Assembly: GCF_000247695.1 (NCBI RefSeq)
Contig: NW_004624734.1
Coordinates: 12,447,156-12,511,155 of the forward strand
Direction of reading: 5' to 3'
DNA: 64,000 bases
Source of the DNA: Heterocephalus glaber
Lineage: Eukaryota; Chordata; Mammalia; Rodentia; Bathyergidae
Shown: positions 1-12,009 of the stretch, one piece after another
How positions within the stretch are numbered: position 1 is the first letter of the stretch
Layout of the letters: each line of letters begins with the position of its first letter
Made by a program: the position numbers and the translations under genes
Notes under the pieces: generated by a model
The model's database searches: none
What the model was told of the DNA's origin: nothing
The model's input: the letters and a program-made list of their open reading frames with translations, nothing else

Positions 1-475
1 AGTTTCTAATTTGAGCTCACTGTGATAGCCAGACACTAGCCTACTTCATTTTCAAGAGGATTTCTCTGTGTGTGTTGACCCTGAAGCTTAGAACTATGAG
101 CCACAAAAAAATATACATAATGGGACTTTCAAGGAAAAAATTTATGTAGTTTTATTGGACTTTTTGAATATATCCTCCCCTGTGGTGAAAGATGATTACC
201 CTACTGGGAAATGGCTTAAAAACAAAAAAGTAGAAAAAAATAACATTTCTAGTCTCTCGATATGGCACAGCTATATCACATGTATAAAGTAGTTTGGAAA
301 GCAAATGTATATATTCACCTATATATTCATTATAGAATATGAAAAGAGGCCATTTTGCCAAATATAGTTTATAAAATGGGAGGATATTATTTTCCAGTTG
401 TTTGGAAAATGTAGACTTAGAGTCAGGGAGGATTTATAAAGAATATAGATGCTTGTTGTATTTTGCATCTTAGCT
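1..475. other. AT-rich intronic sequence, nothing recognised
   Basis: Upstream intron of EFCAB11 by inference. There is no exon, RNA gene or repeat I can name. Confidence 0.5.
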
Positions 476-838
476 GACCCCCAAAGCCATACGCCAACTA
501 GTTGGTCCCTAGCCTGTGGTGCTATTGGGAGGTGGTGGAACCTTTAGGAGGTAGAGCCTAGTAGAAAGCAGGAAATTAGGTCATGGGGGTGTGCTCTTGA
601 AGGGAATATTAGGATGCCTGTCTTTTCTTTTTTTTTACTTCCTGGAGGTGAGCACCAGCATGAGGTGAGCAGTTTCCTCCATCAAACACTTCCACCATGA
701 TGTACCAGCTACCACAGGACCAAAGTGATGGGTTCAAGTGACCATGGACTGAAACCTCTGAAACTATGAGCCAAAATAATCCTTTTATTTTAAGTTGTCT
801 ATCTCAGGTACTTGTCACAGCAATAAAGAGCTGACAAG
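476..838 (+). mobile_element. MaLR (MST/MT-like) solo LTR, diverged
   Basis: Shows the typical MST-like order: GGGAGGTGGTGGAACCTTTA, then GAGCCTAGT, ATTAGGTCATGGGGG, a TCC...CACTTCCACCATGATG block, TGAGCCAAAATAATCC, and a CAGCAATAAAGAGCTGACA end. The 5' boundary is blurred. No internal region follows, so it is a solo LTR of a non-autonomous ERVL-MaLR retroelement. Related copies lie at 40777 and 63509. Confidence 0.6.
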
Positions 839-2127
839 GTCCTCATGATCTTTTTAAGCCATGATTCTCACTCCTGAGTCCTGTAGAGACTCAGGGACAA
901 GGACATTGAATTGTCCTGTTTTATAAAGAAGGACCTTTCCAACACTGATAGAGTCCAAGTACACAGGCAATTTCTGATCACTATCTACAGTCATTTTAAT
1001 AAATTCGGGTAAACACAGAGATCTGTGTGTTTCCTGATGTTGTTGTGATCCTAATTTATAACTACAGTAAAGCATGTTTAGGTAACTGTTATTAGTGGAA
1101 CAGTGTGCATAGAGCACTCAACACTGTATTTGACATTAGAATTTTCTCAATATAATCTTTCACTCCAGGGGGCACACAGATAATGCATTTCTCATTGGGT
1201 ATGAAATCTGATATCAATAGAATTATTGAAAGTCTTTGTGAAGTGGTAATTTTAGGTTTGAATATTGTGACAGCAGGTGGAGCTAGTAGTAGGAATTCTA
1301 TTTCTAGGCCATTTAAAAAGCAGCAAGATATATAAGACTTACATTAATGTGTTTGCAATACAGAGCTTCAGGAGTAGTAAATTATTAAGTATTAGCTTTG
1401 AAAAGTGATCATATTATTACAACAAGAGAGCCTAGCTGAATGAAAACTCAATCTTTTCAGAAATGGGGCTTGTATTTGGATGTGTGCTGTCTGAGAAGAC
1501 GACATGAAGGCATAAGGAGTGGGGTGTGTTTACACGGATTAATATGCACTGGATGACACTGACCCCTAGTGTATTGACTTTAATAAGTAAGGTGTAAGTA
1601 AGGTAGTAAGTAAGGTGATTCTGAGGGAAAATAATCTGAAAGAACTTGATCACGCATACAGAGCTATTTGGGTTATGAGATTGTTTCTCTTTTAAATGAT
1701 AATAAACATACAACCTAAATCTCTATATATTTTCTCCTAGGATAACTGAAGAACATTTGCTTTTTATCTAGCGAGATTACAGAATAAAGACTTGCATACT
1801 TTATAGCTCCAAATACTGGTGTATTATCTGAGTATGTAACTTAAAAGATATCACCACTCGTGTGGTTTTTTCCTTGTGAATTGCACTCGAGACCATATAA
1901 CTGTGCTTCCCTTCCAATCCTTTCCGTAAGCCAGATGCAGTGATAAAGACAAATATTACATATGCATTTCCTTTCTTTCAGAATTTTGTTTCCTTTTCAC
2001 TAGATCATTGTATGTTAAGAAATGGGAGTTTCTAAAATAACAGCTTATTTTTATTTTGCTGGCTATGTGAATAAAAAGTGACGTACATTTTGGTATTAGT
2101 TTTTAGAATTATAAGATGATTTAAAAC
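839..2127. other. Intronic stretch without assignable feature
   Basis: Contains an antisense open frame of 87 codons at 854-1117 that I could not match to any family, and AT-rich sequence after it. No splice-flanked coding signal is evident. Confidence 0.4.
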
Positions 2128-2140
2128 ACATTTAATACTG

Positions 2141-2232
2141 TTTTTTTTTTTTTTTTGTGGCACCGGGGCTCGAACTCGGGTCCTCACGCTTGCAGGCAGG
2201 TGGCAGAACCACTGAACTAAATCTCTGGCCCC
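2141..2232 (-). mobile_element. ID-like tRNA-derived SINE, antisense
   Basis: A T(16) run, then GGCACCGGGGCTCGAACTCG and the tRNA-like body ending in ...CTCTGGCCCC. It is flanked by a perfect 12-bp target-site duplication, ACATTTAATACT (2128-2139 and 2233-2244), typical of L1-driven retroposition. Confidence 0.92.
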
Positions 2233-2244
2233 ACATTTAATACT

Positions 2245-4100
2245 TTTTGCTGAAAACTAGAAATAACACCTTCCTAATCTTATTTATTACATATATTACT
2301 TATAAGCAAACATGTAACTAATAACGACTACCTGCCAGGCCTCATGCTAAACATGGGGATGGAATTTTGAATATCATACATTGTTTTCCCTTGTCATAAC
2401 GCAGGCCAACATGGCCGGATAATTACCATAGATCCTAATCCATTCTACCATAACACTATGAGTACTGGGCTTTTGGCCATAGCAAAGGGACTTATCTGAG
2501 AGAAATCACAGAAGCTTTGAAAGAACAGGTAATGCTTGAGTTGCATCTGGAAGGAGATGTGAAAAATCACTAGGAAAAATAAAGAAAAAACTGCTTTCCA
2601 CCGAGTGTGTTTATCCATGAAGGTGCTGATAGTCTACTGTTTTGGAGAAGAAGCAGGAAGTTAGCTAGGGAGTCTGGAGAGGTTGGTAGGGGTAAGATGG
2701 TGATGAATCTCATAGAGTGCACCATGATCTTGAATAACTTATACAAGAATTTCAGCACCTGTAGCTTCTGTTTAATTGATTACTTTTTAGAGTTCATAAA
2801 ACTGAAGATATGGATATGATCTTATGGGAACATGGCAGCTAGACTTCATTTTAACCTCAGCATGTAAAAATATGTTCTCTGGTCACAAGGGTGATTAGAT
2901 GGGAATGGAGCTGCATCAATATCTTTAGCAACTAGGAAAGAAATGGTACATGTGCTAACTCCACACAGCACGGTCAGCTCTCTGTAGCTACAGGTGCCAC
3001 ACTTCAGCCACCTGCAGATGGAAAATATTCGGAAAAAGTTGCATCTGTAGTGAACATGTGCAGACTTTCGTCATTATTCCTCAACAGTACAACATAACAA
3101 CTATTTATATAGGGCTTGCATTGTATTAAGTATCATAAGTAATGTAGAGATGATTTAAAGTATATGGGAGGATGTGCATAGGTTATATGCAAATATTGCA
3201 CCATTTTTTAAATAAGGGACTTAGTTTCTTAGCTTTTAGTATCCTGGGGGGCGGGTCTTGGAACAACCCCTACAGATACCAAGGGATGAGTGCATTTATT
3301 GAATACCCGTCCAGTGCTCTGCTTGCTGCTGGAATATACGCTTTCTTGCTTAGAGGGACAAGCAGTTGCCTCCTTGACTCTTTCCTCTTGTTACAGGCCA
3401 CTCAGGTCCCTGCATTCAGGTCCCTTTACTCACTACTTCCAAACAAACAAGGGACGCATGGTGAAAAAGAGAGAGGCTTTCTTCAGAGAAAGCTCTGAGA
3501 AGATAGAGGGGCCTCGGGTTCCCTCAAATTCCTCCTGTCCCTGTGGAAAGGTGGCTGGACCCTGACTTCCAGGTGCCACTGTCTGTATCTGTCCATTTAT
3601 CTGAGTGGAGGAGAAGAGGGGGTGGCAGCTTATGCCCTAGGCCTGAGGAAGTTTGGAGGAACCACTCATCTCTAAAGAAAAGCTTGTAACTTTTAAAGTT
3701 CCGTTTTGCACTGCTAGTCACACTTGTAGTTGTCTCCAAAACATGGAACGTTTAACACATCCAAATCACAACTCTGTTCCATCCCCAGTCCTGTTCTCCA
3801 CCTCATCTTTTCCATGTCCTTAAATGACCCCTCGGCCCACCAGGTTCTCAACCCAGAATCTGCGGGCTGTTCTGGACATCCTGCCACATGCAGTTGCTCC
3901 TCAAGTCCTGCCGTTTGTCTTCTCCAGTGTGTCTGGGTGGCTTTACTCCTCTCACTGCTGCTGCCAAGCAGCTACATTCTTGCCAGGAGGCTCCTAACTG
4001 GTCTCCCTTTTTACATTTTTACTTTTTCCCCTAATCCTTTTTTCAAGACAATGGCCTGAAAGATCTTTTTAAAAATTAAAATATCTTATTATTTCTTAAT
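2245..4100. other. Intronic stretch, no assignable gene
   Basis: Several overlapping short open frames on both strands (for example 3172-3565) lack coding character or splice context. No repeat family is named with confidence. Confidence 0.4.
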
Positions 4101-4490
4101 TCAAACTTTGTATTGACTTTCTCTTGTAATGCAAATAAAACTGAAATTACTGCATCCCACAAAGGCCTGTGGATTCTGGCCCTGCCTGCCTTACCACTTT
4201 GTCTCTGTCTCTCTGTCTCTCTGTCTCTCTGTCTCTCTGTCTCTCTCTTTGTGTGTGTGTGTGTGTGTCTCTGTCTCTCTCTCCTTTCCAGCCACATGGC
4301 CTCTTTTCATTTCCCATTTTCTCACCCCGTGGTCTTGGTACAGGCTGTTTCCGCTGTCTGAATGGCTCCTTTTCCCATCCTGCAGCCAACTGGTATCATT
4401 TCATGGTTTGGGTCTTAGCTTAAATATCCCCTGCAAATGCTCACTCCTTTGCTAGAGTCTGTGCTACAAGATTCCCAGGACTCTTTTACA
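4100..4490. mobile_element. Diverged L2-like LINE fragment split by a microsatellite
   Basis: TTATTGACTTTCTC...AAACTG, GCCTGTGGATTCTGGCCCTG, and after the microsatellite TGGCTCCTTTTCCCATCCTG and GGGTCTTAGCTTAAATATCC resemble the L2 3' region (TCAGCTCAAATGTCACCTCC type). Divergence is high and the boundaries are approximate. Confidence 0.4.
4201..4288. repeat. Compound microsatellite (TCTCTG)n-(TG)n-(TC)n
   Basis: Tandem TCTCTGTC units followed by about nine TG units and a CT tract. All open frames across it on both strands are low-complexity artefacts. Confidence 0.95.
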
Positions 4491-4494
4491 GCCT

Positions 4495-5529
4495 CTCATC
4501 CCTCTCTCACTGCTCATGCCACAGTGTGTAATTGTGTGCATGTTTGCAGTTGAACTTGCATAGTAACTTTCTCCCCTTCTAGTCCAATATTTCCCCTGGA
4601 ACCAGAATCATGTCTGTTCTCTTTCCCCATATATTTCCAAAACTTAATAGTGCCTGGAACCCAGTAGGTTAAAAATGTTGTCGAAGAATCACTTAAAAAC
4701 ATAAAGCTAGGTTGATTTTTTAAAGTTATAAATCTTTGAGAAAGACATGGGAAATTAAGAAAATTATTTCAACATTTTTCAAGCTACTGAAACTATTTTA
4801 GGAAAGGTGTATAGCTAAATATTAGTTCTCTCATCCAAAGGAAAATGTTGCATGTGAGTACTACATGATTTGGGTCTATTTTTAAAACAGAGGGATAACT
4901 TTTTAAATGGAAATTCTGTATTTTAAAAATGACTACTCGTTTTACATATTTAGGGCTCAGTTCACTAAAATGTTTAAATTCTTGGCTCAGCTCCTTAAAC
5001 CTACTACAAAGATCACATTAGAATTCATTTTAATAGACACTGTAAGCACAGTATCCAATCTCATATCATCATGCTGGGCTCTTTTATTATGAAAGTCACA
5101 GGAAGCTGAGCCGGAGGCTGCTGAACACATTGTGGGGTATATCCAGGCCTGGGGATGGTGCCAGCTCTATTGTTTATGTAATATTCTCTCCACCTTTATC
5201 TGTGGTGTGCAATGGATATTGACTTTTGAGAAACTACTTCTCTGACCCCATCTCCCAGTTGGAAAAAAACCTGCCAAAATGACATCTGGCTCAGAAAAAG
5301 GGGATCAAAGAAGCATAAGGAATGAAAAATTATGAGACTTGTTTAATAAGTAGTTTTGTGTCTGTCTGTTAGATCTGTTAGAGGGCAGAGTGTCAAATGT
5401 TTTTAAAGTCACCGTTCCTTTATCCCTTCACAAAGCTCAGTGAAACCTAAGGGTGGCTGTTGTTTCCTTTATAGATTGCGAGGGTTGGGTTTTCTTAAAA
5501 CAGAGTAAAATGTCATTTTGTCTTTGTTT
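4495..5529. other. Intronic stretch, nothing recognised
   Basis: AT-rich to about 5100, then mixed composition. No exon, repeat or RNA gene is assigned. Confidence 0.4.
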
Positions 5530-5539
5530 AAGAGTAAAT

Positions 5540-5623
5540 CTGGGGCTGGAGATTTAGCTCATTGGTTCTGCCGCCTGCCCCGCAAGCGCAAGGATCTGAG
5601 TTTGATCCCCCCCCCGCCCCAAA
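5540..5623 (+). mobile_element. ID-like SINE, sense, just upstream of an EFCAB11 exon
   Basis: GGGGCTGGAGATTTAGCTCA head with A-box-like TTAGCTCATTGG and B-box-like GAGTTTGATCC. It is flanked by the direct repeat AAGAGTAAAT. It sits about 130 bp from the 5752 splice acceptor. A C-run (CCCCCCCCGCCCC) replaces the usual GGTACC end. Confidence 0.9.
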
Positions 5624-5751
5624 AAGAGTAAATTGATTTACTGAAATTAAGATAAAATTTGGTTATTTGTGATATTTGTCACTGTTCATGTCTGTTTTAT
5701 TTTTTCTTAAAGAGGAAGATAGTTATCTTTGTTTTTTCCTCCCACTTTTAG

Positions 5752-5853
5752 GCATAGTACTTGGGGAGTTTTTAAATATTATAAGGAAAAAGAAGGAAGC
5801 TCAACTATATCGAAATGAGATAAGACACATCTTCACAGCTTTTGATGTGCACT
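5752..5853 (+). CDS. EFCAB11: EFCAB11 internal coding exon (EF-hand protein)
   Basis: A 102-bp coding exon. The acceptor is a pyrimidine-rich tract ending in TTTTAG and the donor is GTAAGT. It begins with the last two bases of a Gly codon and ends with the first base of a Tyr codon. The peptide runs GIVLGEFLNIIRKKKEAQ and then LYRNEIRHIFTAFDVH, which closely matches the middle of mammalian EFCAB11 (FLNIVRKKKEAQ, YRNEVRHIFTAFD). The family is a small protein of about 160 residues with EF-hand calcium-binding motifs and no well-defined function. The RHIFTAFD part is the entering helix of an EF-hand whose loop continues in the next exon. The frame is open through both splice sites. The exon coding GYKPSKIEAD, expected upstream, was not found in the first 5.7 kb. 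Identity rests on remembered family sequence and on exon phase. Confidence 0.9.
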
Positions 5854-6727
5854 GTAAGTGTCTTTAAAATGTTTAAAGTGTTCTGTTATAAAAAATTGAT
5901 AAGGAATTGTGAATGGGAATGTATATTCATTAAATCGAATACATAATTTACTTGGGGGATGATTTTACTGTATTCTTTAGCTATTACCTTAGGTATTGTG
6001 CTTTTTTTCCTCCATTGTGATCTTAAATTCTTGTCATATACTGTGACGCAATATTTACAGTTATAATTGTACTTATATGTTTATTTCTGCACTTACATAT
6101 TGTACCCAGATTGTAATGGTGACAGCAAAAGGACTGGATTTGAGGGGATATAGGCCACAAGCCACCTGTGGAAGTAAGCAGCCTTCCCATTCAGCTCCTC
6201 CTCTGACCCACACATGTTTGGAGGAGTTGTTTTTTTACACTAGATGTGGTGGAGAAGAGCTGCGGGCCCCAAACCCATACAGGATGAAAAGACTTGTGAT
6301 TCTAAGTTGAGTATGTTCACCGCTACTGTATTTGCCCCCTAGGTAATAGATCACAATTCTAATACGAAGCAAGAAAAAAGCTGAATTTTGAAGACTGAAA
6401 TATTGTGGCAGTTCACAAAGACTTGAAGTTTAATGCCAGGTCACAGTCATGTCTCTGTATAGTCCTTTCCCTAGGACAGAGAATCAGCAAGGGCTGGCAG
6501 TGACTTTCAGGATGATCGGGGACTGCACTGAAGGGGTGACTCTTCCTGGGTTCTTAAATTCCTCCAGTAAGACAATATCAGATCACCTTATATGTAAAAA
6601 TCAACTGTAAACTACTGCTTTTCTCCTAAAATATTGAAATAGAGTTTTATGCAGATCTTACAGCTGAAATAATAGTTCATGGAGTTTATAGAAGAAAGTA
6701 AAAGCTTCATATTTTGTTTTCAAATAG
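5854..6727 (+). other. EFCAB11: EFCAB11 intron between the two exons
   Basis: An 874-bp phase-1 intron with GTAAGT donor and TAG acceptor. It holds no recognisable repeat or RNA gene. Confidence 0.85.
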
Positions 6728-6818
6728 ATCGTGGCTATTTAACTTTAGAAGATTTCAAAAAAGCATTCAGCCAGGTGGCTCCCAGATTACCAGAAAGGAC
6801 TGTTCTTGAGGTATTCAG
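6728..6818 (+). CDS. EFCAB11: EFCAB11 next coding exon (EF-hand loop and exiting helix)
   Basis: A 91-bp exon after acceptor TTTTCAAATAG, ending at donor AG|GTAAGG. Its first two bases join the T from the preceding exon to give a Tyr codon, so the frame is kept exactly. The peptide is [15 protein letters not shown] followed by [14 protein letters not shown], and the last two bases begin an Arg codon. Mammalian EFCAB11 has [13 protein letters not shown] and [15 protein letters not shown] here. The joined loop, [12 protein letters not shown], keeps the first Asp and the central Gly but has His and Arg at coordinating positions, so this EF-hand is probably a weak or non-binding one. The family then continues with a more canonical C-terminal EF-hand (D-R-D-S-D-G) coded by the next exon, which I do not find in this window. 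Confidence 0.9.
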
Positions 6819-7165
6819 GTAAGGCACTGAATTCTTTATATCCATCTACCCTCTGATTTACCATTTGCTTTCACAGTTTTTCAGTTTTATGGAGGACTCT
6901 TACTTGCACTGATTTTTCACTTGTGGACATTTCCACTTTACAAAATAATGCTATGATCTGGGAGAGAAATCTGCAGTTACCTAGTCCAGTTATGCCCTTG
7001 ATAGTGGGTGCTGAGGTGGATGTGTACTTGCATTCCAGGAAGATGCATAAAAACACTTGCTGGTAGTGACAGGAAAGGAGCAGAACTTTGTATGTTTATA
7101 TATAAATTGAAAAATGAAACTCTATTCATATTTAATGTGGATACTAATGTTCTCCCATTCTCTGT

Positions 7166-7269
7166 GTTTTTTTTGGTTTTTTGTTTTTTTCCAGTACCGG
7201 GGATTGAACTCAGGACCTTGCGCTTGCGAGGCAGGCGCCAGAACCACTGAGCTAAATCCCCGGCCCCCA
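7166..7269 (-). mobile_element. ID-like SINE, antisense
   Basis: A T-rich tail, then GTACCGGGGATTGAACTCAG, GCGCTTGCGAGGCAGGCGCC and GAACCACTGAGCTAAATCCC. An imperfect duplication around TCTGTGTTT flanks it. Confidence 0.9.
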
Positions 7270-7470
7270 GTGCTGTCTGTGTTTCTTAGACTCAGATTAT
7301 ACATGGTTTTGTAGCCTGGGGAGAAAAGTTGGAAGTGCCCAATGGTGTATGGTTGCTCACTTGTTTTCTAAGAGGCTGTTGACACAGGTTGTAGTTCACA
7401 CGTACCTGAGTTTATATTATGTAGTTCTTAAGAACTAATCCAGAGAAAATGGACAAGTGGCTTAAAAGTA

Positions 7471-7632
7471 CAGTGGACCCTCAAGTTACAACTGACCTGA
7501 CATATGAACAACTTGGGTTAATTAGGTTAATGGAAGATTCATCTGCCTCTTATTATCTATAGTGTGTACCCAGGTAAACATCCAGATCTCCGCTGCATTG
7601 ACTTACAACCAACTTGAGTTACAACCAGCCCT
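7471..7632 (+). mobile_element. TA-flanked small DNA transposon, 3'-truncated copy (family X)
   Basis: Begins TA|CAGTGGACCCTCAAGTTA and shares CTGACATATGAACA, TTGGGTTAATTAGGTTAATG and TTACAACCAACTTGAGTTAC with the complete copy at 29271-29468. The right terminal inverted repeat is missing after CAACCAGCCCT. It is a pogo/mariner-like non-autonomous element by its TA target. Confidence 0.8.
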
Positions 7633-7639
7633 CAGCAGG

Positions 7640-9698
7640 CTAGAGGTAATATTAACAGTGTGAGCACATGCAGGTGTGAGAAAATGGCTGAGCTGTCTCT
7701 TCTCTGACACCTTGCGTGAACTCTTCATTAATTGCCGTCAGGTCTTGATTAGGGTTCAGTATACCAGTGAGAGCCAGAAAGCCATAGATACTAGAAGCTC
7801 AAAAAAATGTATTTCTCATATAAACATAGCAACTCAGAGCTGACTGAAGGCAACACATCCCTGAAAGAACCAGGTTCCCCATTTCTGTTTGCTCTGGCTG
7901 CCTTAACACCTGGCTTCTCCTCCTTGCTTCAGTATGGCTGCTTAAGTTACAGCCATCAAATCTGAATTCCAGCTAGTTTGGAGGCAGGGAGATGAGATCT
8001 ACCATTCCTTTTACAGCTACAAATTATTCCTATGTGTGTCCCAGTGACTGACCTTTAGATACAAAGCTGTGTGTTTCTGCAAGGGGACGGGTAGGGAAGA
8101 TAGGAAACTGTAGGCTTGGCTTTGGGCAGAGATGTACTCACTAATAAAGAGTCTGAGAGAGGGGGAAGAGAGAGAATGGATATGGGGACATCTGGCAGAT
8201 ATTCCCATTTGGGAGAAAAATAATTTAATGAAATCTGACCAGAAGCCACCTCTTCTCAATAGAAATTCGCAAGCAGGTTATTTGAAAAAGGACTTGCACA
8301 CATTGTCATTAACAGTGAATATATGGAATGCATTTGCTGTGTCGTTCACAAGCAAGCTGTTGAGCTTGAAGAAGACCAAAGAAATTAATGCCAGAGGCAT
8401 ACAAATGCTACCATCTAAGACAAGATTACTTAGTTGATTTTGTAAAAGCAAGTTTTTAAAAGTAAACATCTTCATACATACTTTGTGATGAGATTGGTAA
8501 TGAATATCAATGCATTTCTACCACACAGAAGTTGTTTTTCCCACAAGGAACTAAAAATTGTTACTCCCTTTTCTTTTGCAAAAACATAAGTTGCCCAAAT
8601 TTGCTGGCCTATGTAGTAAATGGTTTTAGTAGATGCTACCTTGTAAAGATTTTTGAAAAATATACTTTTAAATACAGCCCTTCAAGGTAGAAGCAATGTT
8701 TTAACAATGAGTTAGGAAGTAACTGCTTCCAGATAGAAACCTTTGAGGCAAGAAGAGGATTTTTAAAAATAGATGCTTGGAAATTTGATTTTATGTTAAA
8801 AATGATGTGTTACCTATTGAAACTCTGAACATCTTCATGTTCATTAATTAGGAGATGGGATGTCCTAAACTGGCTGAAATGTCTTGCAAAGTTTTATGGT
8901 TTTAGGGCACAGCTTTTAAAAGTGTACAAATTCAATAGGTTTAATAAGTTTTCAAGAGCAAGTAATTGATATCAGGAAAGATGAACATGTATTAACAGAA
9001 TTTGAGTTAGTAATAACATAATAATAAAATTAAAATTAAAAAACCCCTAATCTTTTTTATTATCAAAGAATGGAATTAGAAATTGAGGGTATCAGGGTCA
9101 TGACAACCTTTTCTCATTTAGATCTCCATAATTTGATGAGGTATCTGGGTGAGCCACTAAAACCAAGTATCAAAGCAAATTGAACTTTACACTGCTCAAT
9201 CACCATGGAGTAAGCCATGATGTTCAGAAATGAAACTATACTACATCACATTATTCTTGTTAAGTATTACTAATTCTTTCTGGTGACAGCCAAAAAATCA
9301 TTTTCCATTAATAAATATATCTTTTTCAAAATATTTAGAAATTTCTATGTTTATAATGTACGTATTAATATAGTAGCACACGTGTATATAATCTATAAAT
9401 ACACATATTCATATTGTGGATTGTTTGTGCCTGGATCTTATACTATTTACTAGAGTTTTGTGCTCAGAACGTTTTGGAGACCACTGCAGTATCAATCAAA
9501 ACAAGGCATTTCAGTTAGGTTCAATATGCCCTTTTTAAACTCTCAATTATCTTTTAAGTCATATTAAAACCATATTCCATAAACCAGAATAAATGATGAA
9601 TAAGAAAATGTTAAGTGAAGTTGTGAACTCAAAAAGGAGAGAAAAGTATTTCCTCTTTGAGTAAATTGAAGTAGGCCAAAGAAAAGAAATAAAGATAT

Positions 9699-9701
<3 letters not shown>
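7640..9701. other. AT-rich intron, nothing recognised
   Basis: Includes short open frames at 8017-8475 on both strands that lack coding character. No repeat is assigned. Confidence 0.4.

Positions 9702-9739
<38 letters not shown>
9702..9739. repeat. (CA)19 microsatellite
   Basis: An uninterrupted dinucleotide run of 38 bp. Confidence 0.98.
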
Positions 9740-9740
<1 letters not shown>

Positions 9741-9743
<3 letters not shown>

Positions 9744-10744
9744 GTTTCAGTAATGCAGACAATTTTGAAGAAGAAGAACAAAGCATCAGCTACTGAGGCC
9801 ATGAGCAATGCAAAATTTCATAACGTTTCTGGACTCACTTTTTGAGGAGCTGGGGTGGCTTGGGACTGAATTGACAGGCATGGATCAAGTTCGTTGGCCA
9901 GAAGAAAACCCGCATCTGAGGAGCAGCATAAGAGGACAACAAGAAGGAGACTTTAACTAGACCAGAGTACTCTGGGGTTTGGATAACTGCAGAAATAAAT
10001 CTTCATAATCTTCAAGGCAATAACTGGCTCGTTCTTCCCAAAAAACTTGCTAGAGATTAATAGTATTCTCTGTCAGAAGGACTTGTCCATATTACACTTT
10101 CTTTTTGTAAACCAAACCAAACCACAACGGTAAAACCAATCAACCAACCAAATAAACATCAGAAACAGGTAATTAGAAGAAAGAGTCTTGGACATGTAGC
10201 ATTAAAGAGTCATTTCACTTTAGTAACTTGGTATCAACACTGGAATATCACTCCGTAATTCTGAGGGTGTTGCAAGAACTAAATGAGATACTTTTATAAG
10301 GTTGGTGAATTGTTACCTAACTTTTCTGATGCTTACTATAGTGATATTTATTGTGAATAAAAGTAATGTGGTTTTGAGATATAGGTGTTATATAGAAATA
10401 TATATGTGCATTTATTGTCAGGGTTCATAGCATTCACATTTTGTTCTGCAATCATCTGTTTTATTATTGTTAGTTCTATAATTAAATGAATTGAAAGCTC
10501 ATCTCCAAGCCATGTCACAGTTTTCACCTAGCTGAAGTTTATCTTCTTCTAGGGATCATAAAAAGTATGATCCTTGTTGTCTTTCATATTAAAAAATATT
10601 TACCTGGGCCTTTGCACTTGAACAAAATTATATAATGGATCAGATGCTAGCATTTTGGAGTCATCTTCATTTTCATTTTTCTTTCCATTTTTTCCTCTTT
10701 TTCTTTTTCTCTGTTTCTCTTTCCCTTTTCTCTTCTTCTTCTAT
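9741..10744. other. Intronic stretch, nothing recognised
   Basis: Mixed then AT-rich sequence, ending in a T/C-rich tract that leads into the CTTC microsatellite. Confidence 0.4.
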
Positions 10745-10814
10745 TCCTTCCTTCCTTCCTTCCTTCTTTCCTTCCTTCCTTCCTTCCTTCCTTCCTTCCT
10801 TCCTTCCTTCCTTC
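10745..10814. repeat. (CTTC)n microsatellite at the tail of an antisense SINE
   Basis: About 17 tetranucleotide units with one irregular unit, directly abutting the tRNA-like part of the following SINE. It probably grew from the SINE's A-rich tail. Confidence 0.92.
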
Positions 10815-10998
10815 GGTACTGGGAATGGAATCCAGGGCCTTCTTTACTGAGCTGTCCCAACGCTTTAAAAAAAATTTTTTTTTGACACAGGATCTCACTA
10901 AGCCACTGAATTGCTCAGGCTAGGCTCAAACTTATAACTCTCCTGCCTCAGGCTCCCAGAATGTTGGTATTACAGGTGTGTGCCACCATGTCTGGCTT
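10815..10998 (-). mobile_element. Dimeric B1-ID SINE, antisense
   Basis: An ID-like half (GGTACTGGGAATGGAATCCA ... CTGAGCTGTCCC) is joined through an A/T linker to a 7SL-derived half (CACAGGATCTCACTAAGCC, CTCCTGCCTCAGGCTCCCAG, TTACAGGTGTGTGCCACCAT). This is the rodent B1-dID arrangement. Confidence 0.85.
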
Positions 10999-11340
10999 CT
11001 TTCTCTACAAAATGCTATTTTATATTTATGTTAGAAGTCCATTTACATTTTTTGTTAGTTTCTATTTTAATTCCTTGTTTTGCTCACCACATCTTTTATT
11101 ATATTTTCTGCAGTGTCCATTCTCCTTTGTGCTGTGTCCAAGTTGCCTTTTCTTTAAATCTATTTTGGTTTTATTTTTCTCTTAAACCTCTTTCTTGAGC
11201 TGTACCTTCTACTATTTCATGCCTTTATTATTATTTTGATGTATCTTGTTATTTTATAGTATCTCTTCTAAACCTTTCTATATCTACTTTCAACTCTTGT
11301 TTGATTTATTAGGGGAAACAATGTTTTTTGAGATTTTATT

Positions 11341-11437
11341 TTATTTTATTTATTTAATTTTTTTGGTACCGGGGATCGAACTTGGGCCCTTGCGCTTGCG
11401 CAGCAGGTGGCGAAACCACTAAGCTAAGTCCCTGGCT
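11341..11437 (-). mobile_element. ID-like SINE, antisense
   Basis: TTTTTGGTACCGGGGATCGA, GCGCTTGCGCAGCAGGTGGC and GAAACCACTAAGCTAAGTCC, flanked by TGAGATTTTATTT on both sides. It belongs to the TTTCG...CTGCTGCGC subfamily. Confidence 0.92.
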
Positions 11438-11449
11438 CTGAGATTTTAT

Positions 11450-12005
11450 TTTTAATGGGTAGTTATTTAGGGCACACTAATTATAACTTTTCCCATATGA
11501 ATGAATGAAAGCAAGTTTTTCTCATGAGGGAAAAGTATGAGGAAGAAATTACTTGAATTTCTCATGTGAAAACCAAAAATTGGGATAACTTTATCTCTAA
11601 AAATATCATAAGATTTTTATTATTTGGGCTTTAAAATGTGAGACTTTTCAGTGTTTAAAACTTAGAACTCGGCTTTCCTCTTAGAGCTGATTTGTATATT
11701 TGGGTACTAAAATAGCTCAGGCTGTATCAAAGATGGTGTTTCATTATTTGTCAGAAGTTCTTAGTAAATTCTTTTCTTGTACATCTTTTTCCCCCCTACC
11801 CACTAAAAATGGCAGAAGTACAAGAGATGTAAGAATTGAATAGTACTGTTTGTATTATGGAATTAATGTTGAATAATAAGCCATTTCTGGCACTCAAAGG
11901 TTAAAACAAGAAACATCTTTCATCTTTAACACTAATAGAACTTGTTGAAAACTTCATAGTGGCGCCTTTAAAAAAATGTTTAAAAGTCTTCAGCAACTGT
12001 GATGG
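11450..12005. other. AT-rich intron, nothing recognised
   Basis: No exon or repeat assigned. Confidence 0.4.
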
Positions 12006-12009
12006 GTAC

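Noticed and set aside
854..1117. An 87-codon antisense open frame with protein-like composition.
   Set aside because: I could not match it to a family, it has no splice or promoter context, and frames this long occur by chance in 64 kb. A protein search of it would decide.
4076..4455. Ser/Leu/Cys-rich and Arg/Thr-rich peptides in several frames.
   Set aside because: They are translations of a TCTCTG/TG microsatellite.
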